Shown in pieces: positions 1-9,155 of a stretch of DNA of 35,842 nt. The DNA is from Dimorphilus gyrociliatus (taxonomy: Eukaryota; Annelida; Polychaeta; Dinophilidae), in the NCBI GenBank assembly GCA_904063045.1, contig CAJFCJ010000100.1, forward strand, positions 91,856 through 127,697. The letters are read 5' to 3'. The position numbers and the translations under genes are program-made. Below the pieces are notes generated by a model. The model was not told where the DNA came from. It saw only the letters and a program-made list of their open reading frames with translations, and did not search any database. Numbering within the stretch: position 1 is the stretch's first letter; every line of letters starts with the position of its first letter.

Positions 1-360
1 GTGGAACATCTGGTGAACCATGTCCATTCTGAATTTGTAGCATCTGGTGAACCAATGTCATTCTGATTTGTAGCAATAATATCTTCATAATTCTTTTATC
101 ATTTCTTTTAATTCTTCTCTGTTCTTGTCAAGATTATTTTTGGACACATGTAAATAATTGTCAAATTTTCTAGTGTATTTGAATTAATATTGTGTACATT
201 TTGATTAGACAAATGTTCAAATTCAATACTTTCCAACTGTAATTCTTCTATTTCAGGAGTAACTGGATTTTTTCTTTTGTTCTTTTTGCACTTTGATAGT
301 TATTCCATCTTCTAATTCTATGTATTTGTGGTTTCATTTCCATTTTCCATAGCCAAGTTC
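1..360 (-). pseudogene. Retroelement pol leader, frame-broken
   Basis: Minus-strand reading gives, in shifting frames, the peptides ELEDGITIKVQ (near 330), EIEELQLESIEFE and DKNREELKEMIKEL followed by an I-I-A-T-N-Q-N-D-I-G stretch. The last resembles the segment just ahead of reverse transcriptase in Ty3/gypsy polyproteins (acidic helix, then F-A-x(4)-D-I/L-G). At least two frame changes and one stop are needed to read it. The assignment is by resemblance to the family pattern and by position after gag-protease; the reverse transcriptase itself is outside the window. Confidence 0.45.
8..75. repeat. Two tandem copies of a ~34-bp unit
   Basis: The unit beginning CATCTGGTGAACCA and ending TTTGTAG occurs at about 8-40 and again at 41-73 with one or two differences. 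It lies in the minus-strand pol leader of the retroelement and repeats a short peptide there, so this copy has an internal duplication. Confidence 0.7.
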
Positions 361-612
361 TTCAGTTTCTTCTTCAGAGGAATTTATGAGAATAACTGAG
401 TCATTGTCAGACTTAGGTATATTTTCCAGTCTCTTCATCAGATGAGTCTATAACCATTATGGAATCATTGTCAGACTCAATTGGTGTTACTGGTCTCTTC
501 TTCAGATGAGTCTATAACAATCATTGAATCATTATCAGGCTCAGTTATGTTATCAAGCTCTTCCTCAGATGAGTCTATAACAATCATTGAAACCATGAAT
601 CAGAATCAGTTG
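355..612 (-). repeat. Acidic ~63-bp tandem repeat in the retroelement
   Basis: Four or five degenerate units share the core TCTTCAGATGAGTCTATAAC(A/C)AT(C/T)ATTGAATCATT on the plus strand, at about 361-420, 421-480, 490-545 and 550-605. A weaker relative sits at about 618-680. On the minus strand each unit encodes about 20 residues with the core MIVIDSS(D/E)EE. The units are not all in one frame. They fall between the protease and the pol leader, an unusual place for an acidic repeat. A similar acidic stretch appears in the decayed copy at 31341-31778. Confidence 0.65.
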
Positions 613-836
613 AATCACTAATTTTCATTCTTCAGATGAGCTTGTACCATTGATTATATCCAAATCTGAGTCTGGGCTTGTGATCTGATTCAATACTTGT
701 TTCTGTATCATAATTTTTCAGAAGTACTGGAACTTTCATCTGTGCCATAATTGCTATTTGAAATCAAAACCATTGAATCCTCATAAACTTATGCTTGAAC
801 CATGAGTGTTGCCTTGTATCATAGCCAGTATCTGGA

Positions 837-1172
837 TCAGTAAACTTCCATTTCTGAGTCCACACTATCTGAAACTTCAGATGGAGTATCAAAAACTTCA
901 GATGGAGTGTCAGAATCTTCAAAATACTGTCCCATCATTCCAACAGTTACTTTTTTTACACTGCCTTGTTTTCCAAATTTTGTTTGGTGATTTTCGTTAT
1001 ATTGCAAAAACTTTCTAACTGGTTGTCCTTTTCTGATAAAGAATGGAAGAGAAACTTGTTTTGTTGCAAAATCAATAAGAGCTCCAGCATTTTCTAAGAA
1101 ATCACAACCAAGTATTATAGCCATATCTAGTTTTTTCCATAATAAAGAATTCTTGTTCCATAATTCTTCCAT
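837..1172 (-). pseudogene. Retropepsin C-terminal half, shifted frame
   Basis: This 111-residue reading frame directly follows the gag-protease frame. It contains MAIILGCDFLENAGALIDF, the C-terminal retropepsin pattern (hydrophobic, I-L-G-x-D-F-L, then G/A-x-I-D). The catalytic D-S-G lies in the preceding frame at about 1310-1340, so one aspartic protease is divided over two frames that meet at 1172. This is either programmed frameshifting or, more likely, a disabling indel, since the downstream part is broken as well. The frame ends in a short DTPSEV repeat and acidic residues that lead into the tandem-repeat stretch. Confidence 0.6.
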
Positions 1173-2572
1173 TAAATTGAATATTCAGTTTTGTTTTTCC
1201 TTTTGTCTTTAAAGCATTTTCCCTCTGCTGAAGTGATGATTGGTAAGCCAGTAGTTTCTTTCTTGATGAATTTAGAATCCATTAACCTGATTTCTTTTTC
1301 TGTAATAAATGACAAAAGTGCTCCTGAATCACATAAAGCAATAACCTCTCTTCCATTATGATTTTTCATTCGAAATTGGAAATCTTTTCTGCCTTTTACC
1401 AAAGAAGTACACTTAAAATGTGCGATTTTCTCTTCTTTGAGATTAAATATTGCCATTCTTCCTTTAGAAATTTCAGTTTCATTAGGTTCATCAGGTCCAA
1501 CATGTATTAGTCTGTTAAAGCTGCCTTTTTCATTATTTCCTGCATTTCCATTTCTTTGTTGTTGAAATCTATTTTGAGAAAAAGGTTTAAATGTATGTTC
1601 ATTTTGATTTGAGTTACTCTGATTGTTGTCAAATCTCCTTTTGTACTGTTTGAATTCATTTTCGCTTTCTTTTCTTGCATTATCAAAAAATATTTCTGCT
1701 CTTTTTGCCAATTTAATATACTGATTAACTGAGTTAATCTTTCCATCTTTTTCCACATGATTAACAATTTTTCCTTTAAGACCATTCCTGAATACAGTTA
1801 ACAGTTGAAGTTCTCTAACTCTTTCAGTAACACAAGCCATTTCAGTAGTATTGAATGGTAGGAATTTTTCCACAAGTTCTTTACTTCTTCTAACAAAACT
1901 TTGGACAGTTTCATCATTGAACTGTCTCAATCTATCAATTTCTTTTTTGTAAGCCATAGGATCTGGATTAAATTCTTCATCCAATGCATCCCAAATTTCA
2001 TTTTCATTTGCCATGGAGGGTAAACTTTCAATAACATCTCTGGCTCTTCCAGTAGTGTATTTTCTCAGCATTCGAACTCTTTTCTCTTCTGTATCCCAAA
2101 GGTTTAATTCACAAGCTGTTTGAAAGTTCCTCTTAAAGGCCCAAGTATCTTTGCTACCAGAATAGGGTCTCAGCAAAGTAGTATTAGGTTTCTCATTAGC
2201 ATCAATTAGAAGACTTGCAATTGTCTTTTCCAAAGCATTATCTTGAATGCCATCATAACTGAATTTTGGTTGAGTAGGATCAGGATTAACCATACCTTCA
2301 GGAATTGTAGCTGCCCCAGTCATCAAATGGTACTTTAAAAAGCTATTACCATCAACTTTGGCTCCACTACTTTTAATTCTCAACATTAATTCATTAATTT
2401 TTGAAAGATACTCATCTACTTCCTTGGCTCTGGCTTTGTCATTCTCATAAACCAAAATAACATTCATTGAAGTAGCATTGTGGGCTGTCGACTGCGCCAT
2501 ATTTGTACTTTGTTGTATTGTAATTGTAGGAATTTCTGGTTCGTCACAACTGTAATCGTCCTTTCCAATCAT
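1172..2572 (-). CDS. gag: Retrotransposon Gag fused to retropepsin N-terminal half
   Basis: This open frame has 466 residues. Residues about 130-300 match the retrotransposon capsid pattern of Ty3-like elements: PYSGSKDTW-x-F, then a Leu-rich helix, G-R-A-R-D-V-I, W-x-A-L-x-E-E-F, and R-x-F-x-x-E-x-V-Q-S-F-V-R-R. A basic, Asn/Gln-rich segment follows at about 310-350. No CCHC zinc knuckle is visible. Near residue 420 comes ALCDSGALLSFI, which carries the D-S-G of a retropepsin active site, so the frame continues into protease. The start at 2572 is supported by a second copy at 12855, where the first residues (M-I-G-K-D-(D/E)-Y) are conserved. The protein would form the capsid-like particle of the element. 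The frame is lost at 1172. Confidence 0.8.
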   Translation of the reverse strand: MIGKDDYSCDEPEIPTITIQQSTNMAQSTAHNATSMNVILVYENDKARAKEVDEYLSKINELMLRIKSSGAKVDGNSFLKYHLMTGAATIPEGMVNPDPTQPKFSYDGIQDNALEKTIASLLIDANEKPNTTLLRPYSGSKDTWAFKRNFQTACELNLWDTEEKRVRMLRKYTTGRARDVIESLPSMANENEIWDALDEEFNPDPMAYKKEIDRLRQFNDETVQSFVRRSKELVEKFLPFNTTEMACVTERVRELQLLTVFRNGLKGKIVNHVEKDGKINSVNQYIKLAKRAEIFFDNARKESENEFKQYKRRFDNNQSNSNQNEHTFKPFSQNRFQQQRNGNAGNNEKGSFNRLIHVGPDEPNETEISKGRMAIFNLKEEKIAHFKCTSLVKGRKDFQFRMKNHNGREVIALCDSGALLSFITEKEIRLMDSKFIKKETTGLPIITSAEGKCFKDKRKNKTEYSI

Positions 2573-3245
2573 TTACCAACTTGCCAAAGTACTGGTCCAA
2601 ATAGAACCTTTAAAGTTCGTCCACAAATAGTCTAACAAAGGCAATTTCGGTAGAAATTGATTAACAAAACACCAGTATTTCGTCCAAAGAATATGTATTG
2701 AGTAAAATGAGCTTCTAGTTCTAAACAAGCTAGTTTAAACAACTAGCTGACGGTTAGAAAACTGAACTATCAACTGTTAATTTCGTAGGGTTTATATACT
2801 CTTTTAAGGGTTGATAGTTCACAAATTTCAATGTTCACAAAAACAAAAGTAACATTTGAAGACAAAGAAAAGTTCTAAATATGGTCATGTTTTTATTGTT
2901 TTCCTCTTCTAAATAATAGTTGAATTTCGAAGGTTGGAGAGTTGCATAAGATGTAACAATTTTAGTAGGACAAGTCCAACAATCAAGAAAACATGTAGAT
3001 TGTATATTTGACCGTTTTTATATTCTACCTTAATAATGATATTCAATTGATTGAGTTAGTAAATTTAGCATCAGCATATAAGGAGGAAGTATATCTGATT
3101 AATGCATGTTAAAAAGAACAGTATTGTGTATACAATACTGTTGAATAGTGAATATAATCTAACCTTAGAATTTAAGCATAATTGATAATTAATTGAACTA
3201 GTTTTAGTTCGAAATCATAAATTTATGGATTAATAAATTGTAATA
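2573..3245 (-). mobile_element. LTR and leader of the retrotransposon
   Basis: There is no open frame here. Minus-strand sequence from about 3245 to 2990 matches plus-strand 11690-11900 closely, and 2800 to 2573 matches plus-strand 12620-12860. A short stretch near 2890-2950 matches 27430-27515. These independent copies show that this is the regulatory end of a dispersed element rather than a host intergenic region. The exact LTR/leader boundary is not evident. Confidence 0.6.
2758..2800 (-). promoter_or_regulatory. TATA box plus initiator of the LTR
   Basis: The minus strand reads GAGTATATAAACCC at about 2801-2788, and a TCAGTT initiator-like site follows about 34 bases downstream (2765-2760). 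The plus-strand copy has TGTATAAAAGG at 12623-12633 and TCAGTT at about 12654-12664. Both elements and their spacing are kept in two diverged copies, which supports a real core promoter. Confidence 0.55.
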
Positions 3246-3402
3246 TTAATGCTAGGTTGCAAATAGCAAATATTCTTTATATAATTCAATAGGTTTTATT
3301 ACTGCATAATGTGTATGCACTGCCCTATGCGAAACTAGGTCACTACTGCTTATCTTTATCAGTGCTATCTGCATAGTACAATACTGGTTCAATACTACTT
3401 CT

Positions 3403-6400
3403 CTATTGTAGAATATAGCTGACGAATGTATGTGTACAAAATCCATTTCCCATATGTGAATTCCTACTGAAATTCATATCTTCGAGTGCTGAACAGTTCT
3501 TAAATGTTTGTCCCAGACATCTGGCTTGTTCATAATTCAATGCACAGAAATGAAGGTTAATTTTTTTCAAACAATGACAAGAAGATTTAAGCCCATTACA
3601 TATCACTTTAAATCCATTTCCCATGTTTTCATTTCCTGTAAAATCAATATCTTCTATAGTTGAACACCCTTCAAATGTTTTTCCTAGACATTTAGCTTGT
3701 TCATCATTTAATGCACAAAAACATAGTTTAATTTTGTTCAAACAGTTTGCAGAAGATTTGAGTCCCTCACATATCACTTGAAATCCATGTCCCATGTTTT
3801 CATTTCCAGAGAAATCAATATCTTTCAGTGCTGAACAGTCTTTGAATGTTTGTCCCAGATCTGTAGCTTGGTCATCATTTAATGCACAAAAACAAAGTCT
3901 AATTTTTTTCAAAAAGTGTGAGGAAGATTTGAGTCCATCACATATTACTTTAAATCCAATACCCATGTTTTCATTCCCAGAGAAATCAATCTCTTCCAGT
4001 ACAGAACACTCTTTGAATGTTTCTCCCAGACATTTAGCTTGTTCATCATTTAATGCACAGAAAGAAAGGTTAATCTTTTTCAAACAGTGTGAAGAAGTTT
4101 TGAATCCTTTACATATTACTTTTAATCCATTTCCGGTATGTTTATTCCTGCTAAAGTTGATATCTTCTAGTGTTGAACACTCTTCAAATGTTTTACCTAG
4201 TGTTTTAGCTTGTTCATCATATAATGCACATTCAGATAAATTAATGTTTTTTAAACAATTTGAGGAAGATTTGAGCCCATTACATATTTCTTTAAATCCA
4301 TTTCGCATGTTTTCATTCCCAGAGAAATCAATATCTTCTAATGTTGAACATTCTTGAAATGTTTCTCCCATACATGTAGCTTGTACATTATTCAAGGCAC
4401 AGAAAGAAAAATTGATTTTTTTTAAACAATTTGAAGAAAATTTGAGTCCATTACATATCACTTTAAGTCCATCTCTCATGTTTTCATTCCCAGTGAAATC
4501 AATATCTTCTAATGTTGAACATTCTTGAAATGTTTCTCCCATACATGTAGCTTGTACATTATTCAAGGCACAGAAAGAAAAATTGATTTTTTTTAAACAA
4601 TTTGAAGAAAATTTGAGTCCATTACATATCACTTTAAGTCCATCTCTCATGTTTTCATTCCCACTGAAATCAATCTCTTCTAGAGTTGAACACTCTTTAA
4701 ATGTTTGTCCAAGACATTTAGCTTGTTCATCATTCAACGCGCATAAACAAAGGTGAATCGTTTTCAAAGAGTTTGAAGAAGATTTTAGTCCATTGCATAT
4801 TACTTTAAAGTTTTTAGCCATGTTGTTGTTTTGGGATAGGTTTATATATTTTAGAGAATGACATTTGTGAATGCTTTTGCCTAATTTTTCTGAGTTCTGA
4901 TTATTTAAATTGCAATCCACCATGATAAGGTTTGTTAATGTAGTATGAAACGAAGTAAAATCGAGATACAGGTGAGTATTAAAAAAACTTTTAATTTTGA
5001 AAGTTTTAATTTTTGTACATTTTAATAACATTTGAATTGTTGTGTTCTGTCTACTCTCAAATTCTGTATATTGATTTATATTGAATATTTCTAGTGTTTG
5101 GCTCAATATTTCAAAGAGATTATTTAAAGTATCTTTACAATTTTCAGTAGATTTCATTTTATATATTTGAACTGGAAAATAAGTCATGTAAATAAATTTT
5201 TTTTTCAATGCCCAATTTAAACACTCAAGATTTTCTTTATTCAATTCTATTAAATTTCTACTATTAACACAGTGTTCCTCCTCTTCAGTACAATTTAGTG
5301 AAATTACTACTTTTTCAGAGCTAAAAACTGTTATTCTGATGATATTTGATACTGAAATATTATCCGTATAAGAAATTTTTGGAGTTTTTGTTAAATTATT
5401 TGATACATAACTGTAACAATCTTGAAAAAATGGGCAAGTGAGTTCTATAACTGAGCTGTTATGTATTAGTAGCTTCTTAAATATTTGATTCTGTCTTTTA
5501 AATTTTATGATCTGAAAAAATTCATCCATTCTATTTCCAGACAGTATTTTATTTTTTAGTATAATACATTGCAAACATGAATTTTTTTCAATAAAATTTA
5601 GTGATGACTGTTTATAAAAAATATCTGAATTATATGATATATCAGTTAAAGTTGTAAGTTGGTATGTTCCAAATGTAACTCCAATCATCCAATAGGTTTG
5701 ATTACTATTACTTGAAATTGTTAAAGATTGAATTTGCAATTCTGATAATATTCTATTATTAGTAGAATTATTTCTTTGTACCAATAATTTGGTTTTATTA
5801 ATAGTGAAATTTGTGATATTTGTATAAGTGATCAGTAGAAATAGTTCTTGAAATATCATTTCATATGAAAAATGAAAGTCTTCATTTTGTATTTTAATGT
5901 TTGTGACCAATGGAGAATATAGAGTAAGTTGTTTTAGTAGGAAACCAATATTTATCTTGGTGTTGCAGATATAAACATCCAATAGACAACTTCCTCTGAT
6001 TTGTATTAGTAAATTCACTATAGTATCATTCAAATGTTCATTTTCCAAATTAATTTCTTTGTTACTTTCTAAACCATTTGTTAAATAATTTTGTACATTT
6101 TCACTACAATCAAACATTTGTTGAGCAATTTGAGAAGATAGTAAAATATTCTGAAATATTGATTTAGAATATTGTTGAACAAAATCTAAAGTATTATATA
6201 TTCTAACATTATTATATTCTTTGAACAAATCATTTAAAGTTTTTTTCTCATTTAATGAATTTGTCAATGTCCAAATTGTTTGTTTTGGTTTCTTCTCAAA
6301 CTCATTTATTAGATATTTAGCTGAAAAGTATTCTTGAAATGATAAATGATAGAGTTGTAACTCTTTTTTCTTTAATTTAGCTGGAATGAAATCAATTAAA

Positions 6401-7689
6401 CCTTTAAGACAATTTTCTATGTTTTTTTCATTGTTGGAATAACAGTCAAGTATAATTTTACTTTTTGAAAGGTTAATAAAACATAATTTGTATATATTTT
6501 CCATGTTTAAATCACTTTTGTTTATGGTTTCTAGATTTTTCTCTTGTACTATACTAACAAAATCCTCATATATTTGAAAAAGATTTTTGTTAAATATATC
6601 ACCTTTCTCCTTCCAAATATAAAAAAGAATCATTGCTAAAAGTGGTACTCGACAAAGATTTTGTATCCTTGGATATTTCTTGACAACATTTTCAATAAAT
6701 TCAGTGGCTACATGATTATTGTTTGTGTAAAAACATTTTAGAAAAAAATTTTCCATTTGAACATTATTCCAACCTGTTAATTCGAATGCATAATCACAAG
6801 TAGGTATGATTTGTTCAGCTTTCCACTTTCTTGTCCAAATGGCAGTTGGAATATTGCAGTTTGCTTTATTGATTAGATCATTAAATTTATGCGTTGGAAG
6901 ATGAAACTCATCTGCTCCATCTAATAATAAGATGATATCTTTTTTCTTTTCTTTAAAAAATAATTCAATAATACTCTCATTTATATAATTAATATTTTCG
7001 AAATTTTGTTTATATATCTCTTCATAAATTGTTGTTTTATATTTAACATTTCTCAGAATAATGAAAATACACAATTTTTCATGATCAGTATTCCATCTTT
7101 CATTTGCCCACATATGGATTAAATTTTTCATATGGACACTTTTTCCTATTCCAGGCTCTCCTTGGATTAATAGCTTATTAAAATCTGTATAGAACATTTC
7201 ATAGAAATTTTCATAGTCAATTTCAGCGTCAATAAGTTTTGAATCAATGATATCCTTTGGTAGGATTTCTGATATTTTAATAGATGTAACAATATCAGTA
7301 AGTTTTGCTTCTTTTGTTTCACCAAATGGTAAAAGTTTAATTGTTGTGAAATCTTTTCTTCTCTCTTCTTTTGTATCACAAATTAACCTTTTCCAAACGT
7401 ATTCTGGATTACTCAAATTTCTAGCCAATTCTTTGTTCAAGTCATCCATTTTGAATAAAATTTCAATAATATCTATTAACTTACATCTATTTAGTAAATT
7501 AATTAGCTCTTGGATAGCTTTGGGTGTGTGTGTTTTATACTGACTGTTGAGAATGTCTGCTTGATCTGAACTGATGAAGTTCTTTGAAATTAAGTGATGA
7601 CAAAATTGTTCATATATAAAAGGTTGATTTAATGATATTTGAAATTTTTCCATAAAATAGTTAAAACACAGCTGATGTGTGGAATCCAT
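3403..7689 (-). CDS. NOD-like receptor: CARD-like domain, NACHT ATPase, LRRs
   Basis: This is a 1,428-residue uninterrupted frame. Residues about 10-95 are an all-helical death-fold segment best matching CARD (FISSDQADIL, then KAIQELINLL). NACHT follows at about 165-320, with Walker A GEPGIGKS, Walker B DIILLLDGADEF and the sensor-like IWTRKW. Helical regions come next, including the NACHT-associated YHLSFQEYFSAKYL near residue 440. The C-terminal part (about 960-1428) has eight 57-residue ribonuclease-inhibitor-type LRR units. Known relatives are cytosolic sensors that bind ATP, oligomerise and recruit CARD partners in innate immunity. The start codon sits just after a possible splice acceptor (TTCATCAG), so an upstream non-coding exon is possible. 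The last LRR unit is cut after MGNGF and the frame ends in TAG, so a further exon or a truncation next to the LTR element is likely. A broken relative lies at 30735-31000. Confidence 0.85.
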   Translation of the reverse strand: MDSTHQLCFNYFMEKFQISLNQPFIYEQFCHHLISKNFISSDQADILNSQYKTHTPKAIQELINLLNRCKLIDIIEILFKMDDLNKELARNLSNPEYVWKRLICDTKEERRKDFTTIKLLPFGETKEAKLTDIVTSIKISEILPKDIIDSKLIDAEIDYENFYEMFYTDFNKLLIQGEPGIGKSVHMKNLIHMWANERWNTDHEKLCIFIILRNVKYKTTIYEEIYKQNFENINYINESIIELFFKEKKKDIILLLDGADEFHLPTHKFNDLINKANCNIPTAIWTRKWKAEQIIPTCDYAFELTGWNNVQMENFFLKCFYTNNNHVATEFIENVVKKYPRIQNLCRVPLLAMILFYIWKEKGDIFNKNLFQIYEDFVSIVQEKNLETINKSDLNMENIYKLCFINLSKSKIILDCYSNNEKNIENCLKGLIDFIPAKLKKKELQLYHLSFQEYFSAKYLINEFEKKPKQTIWTLTNSLNEKKTLNDLFKEYNNVRIYNTLDFVQQYSKSIFQNILLSSQIAQQMFDCSENVQNYLTNGLESNKEINLENEHLNDTIVNLLIQIRGSCLLDVYICNTKINIGFLLKQLTLYSPLVTNIKIQNEDFHFSYEMIFQELFLLITYTNITNFTINKTKLLVQRNNSTNNRILSELQIQSLTISSNSNQTYWMIGVTFGTYQLTTLTDISYNSDIFYKQSSLNFIEKNSCLQCIILKNKILSGNRMDEFFQIIKFKRQNQIFKKLLIHNSSVIELTCPFFQDCYSYVSNNLTKTPKISYTDNISVSNIIRITVFSSEKVVISLNCTEEEEHCVNSRNLIELNKENLECLNWALKKKFIYMTYFPVQIYKMKSTENCKDTLNNLFEILSQTLEIFNINQYTEFESRQNTTIQMLLKCTKIKTFKIKSFFNTHLYLDFTSFHTTLTNLIMVDCNLNNQNSEKLGKSIHKCHSLKYINLSQNNNMAKNFKVICNGLKSSSNSLKTIHLCLCALNDEQAKCLGQTFKECSTLEEIDFSGNENMRDGLKVICNGLKFSSNCLKKINFSFCALNNVQATCMGETFQECSTLEDIDFTGNENMRDGLKVICNGLKFSSNCLKKINFSFCALNNVQATCMGETFQECSTLEDIDFSGNENMRNGFKEICNGLKSSSNCLKNINLSECALYDEQAKTLGKTFEECSTLEDINFSRNKHTGNGLKVICKGFKTSSHCLKKINLSFCALNDEQAKCLGETFKECSVLEEIDFSGNENMGIGFKVICDGLKSSSHFLKKIRLCFCALNDDQATDLGQTFKDCSALKDIDFSGNENMGHGFQVICEGLKSSANCLNKIKLCFCALNDEQAKCLGKTFEGCSTIEDIDFTGNENMGNGFKVICNGLKSSCHCLKKINLHFCALNYEQARCLGQTFKNCSALEDMNFSRNSHMGNGFCTHTFVSYILQ
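3437..4823 (-). repeat. Eight tandem 171-bp LRR units
   Basis: Within the NLR gene the unit (G-(F/L)-K-V-I-C-x-G-L-K, C-A-L-N-x-(E/V)-Q-A, C-S-x-L-E-D-I-D-F, N-E-N-M) repeats every 171 bases. Units 2 and 3, about 4325-4495 and 4496-4666, are nearly identical in DNA and identical in protein except for a Thr/Ser difference at the boundary, whereas the others differ clearly. This points to a very recent duplication or gene conversion of a single unit. Confidence 0.85.
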
Positions 7690-8279
7690 TCTGATGAATG
7701 GTCTTTAAGTAGTTTCTTATTTTGGTATTTGGATTTTTTTTCTGTAAAATCTATTTTTATACCATTAAAATTGTCTTTTGTCAAATACAATAAATAGTCT
7801 AACCTAACTTATTGACAATTTGTATCGATTTGCTTTTCAATTTTTACAGAAAACACGTTTCGACAGGACGATCATGTACCAAATTTTTTCTTGGAGTGCT
7901 CAGTCTTAAAATATACTTAAAATAATAAGCTCACTAATAATGACTAGTTTTCAAAATTTAGAAAATTTATTGTAGAAAACTTACCTATTGTATCCAGACA
8001 TTCAGAAGATTTGCTCTGGTATAGGTGAGCAATATTAAACTAGTATTGTTGTGTAATTCATAAGATTTTTCTTTAGAATTCTTCCAATAATAGCGAATAA
8101 AATCTAAACTTATTGTAAAAACATAATTGACATTCAATTGAATTGCTTTTTATTTAATTATAGATTAATCAAGTTAAGTTACAAATTCCACTATCTGTCA
8201 ACTATGACATACTATTACATCACATTATTTAACATTTAACTATTTAAGTTAAAGCCAAATGATTAACATATATTATTAC
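7690..8279. other. Non-coding upstream flank of the NLR gene
   Basis: No open frame, repeat or RNA gene was recognised. It should contain the promoter and any 5' untranslated exon of the NLR gene, but I see no convincing TATA box. Confidence 0.3.
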
Positions 8280-8512
8280 CTGACATTGTATAACTTTGGT
8301 TATATGATAGGCCTAAACTATATGACTATATGCAACTTATGCATGTACCTCTTAAAACCTACATAAGAAAATGTAATAGCATTGGTCAAACATAGATTTT
8401 GATTAGTCATTCTTCAAGTGATTGTTAGTTAAGGTTTGATCAAGTTATAATTCAATTAACCTTCCTAAATGTTTAACCTTGTAACCTACTCTTATTAAAA
8501 ATAATTAATATT
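8280..8512 (+). repeat. Dispersed repeat, copy 1 (pair with 14979)
   Basis: About 230 bases align with 14979-15242 in the same orientation. Shared blocks include CTTTGGTTATAT, TGCAACTTAT, TGTACCTCTTAAAACCTAC, GGTCAAACATA and CTTCCTAAATGTT(T/G)(A)AACCTTGTAAC. No frame is conserved. It is probably a non-autonomous mobile element or old segmental copy of unknown class. Confidence 0.6.
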
Positions 8513-8668
8513 CAAATAAACAAAAAATCACAATTATAATAGAAAAAGTTCATTTTTATGTATTTTATTGGCCATATTGTTCAATTAGAAATGCAAGGAA
8601 AGAATTTTAATTTTACTTAAAGCTGCAATCATACCTGTAAAAAAAGATAAGAAATTTGATCTTAGCAG

Positions 8669-9090
8669 CTTAAAGTCAATAATGCCATTCTGGTTTGTAA
8701 CATTTTTCTTAAAGTTTTTCCAAATGAGAGAATATCTTCATTTTCAGTACTCTTTTCAAAACTTGAAAGTTTAATCAAACATAGCATCCATCTCCTTCCT
8801 CCATTCTCCATGTTCTTTTAGGGAAAAAACAAGCAAAGTGTTGGATTTTTAAAAAACATGTCTTTGATTAATTTATCATGTTTTGTCCAAACCTGGCAGA
8901 CAATTGTGTTGAATGATACTTCATCTCCTAAAACGAATTTGAATGAATGACAATATGATATTGCTGTTCCAACATTCTTTGAAATAAGAAAAATGTTTTG
9001 AATGGAGAAGATGAGAGGATTTGTTTTATTATCTTTCAGAGTGTTGAGAGAACAGTCAACTGACAGAAAATGATTATTCATTTCACATAT
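8669..9090 (-). other. Possible coding exon, unrecognised
   Basis: A minus-strand frame runs from about 9081 to 8669 (about 137 codons) with one TAA at 8818-8820. It contains several Cys and Trp residues (CQVW, RRWMLC) and a good acceptor (TTTTTAG) just upstream near 9103. It matches no family I know. It may continue the SH2-like exon upstream, but the splice phases do not agree, so it could be a relic or a chance frame. Confidence 0.2.
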
Positions 9091-9155
9091 AAATTTACAA
9101 TCTAAAAATCAATTCATTTGAAAATTAAAAGAGAATCATTAAGATAATTGCTTAC

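Larger units (their letters stand above)
1..3245 (-). mobile_element. Ty3/gypsy-like LTR retrotransposon, 5' part, running off the left edge
   Basis: Read on the minus strand, the order is LTR/leader (about 3245-2573), gag (2572-1172), retropepsin (across 1172), an acidic tandem-repeat stretch (about 610-355) and a linker resembling the region just before reverse transcriptase (about 330-1). That order is standard for Ty3/gypsy elements. No reverse transcriptase, RNase H or integrase lies inside the window, so pol and the 3' LTR would be to the left. Parts of the same family recur at 11690-11900, 11905-12245, 12560-12960, 13346-13400, 27405-27515 and 31140-31778, which supports a multicopy family. 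The LTR outer limit near 3245 is where similarity to the 11690 copy ends; I did not find a clear TG...CA terminus or primer-binding site. gag is open but the part after it is frame-shifted, so this copy is probably inactive. Confidence 0.75.

Noticed and set aside
3794-4357. 187-codon plus-strand frame across the NLR LRRs
   Set aside because: It is the antisense shadow of the LRR repeat; its repeats follow the 171-bp unit.
3437-4823. Regular 171-bp spacing that could look like a CRISPR or satellite array
   Set aside because: The units stay in one frame and encode ribonuclease-inhibitor-type LRRs of the NLR gene.
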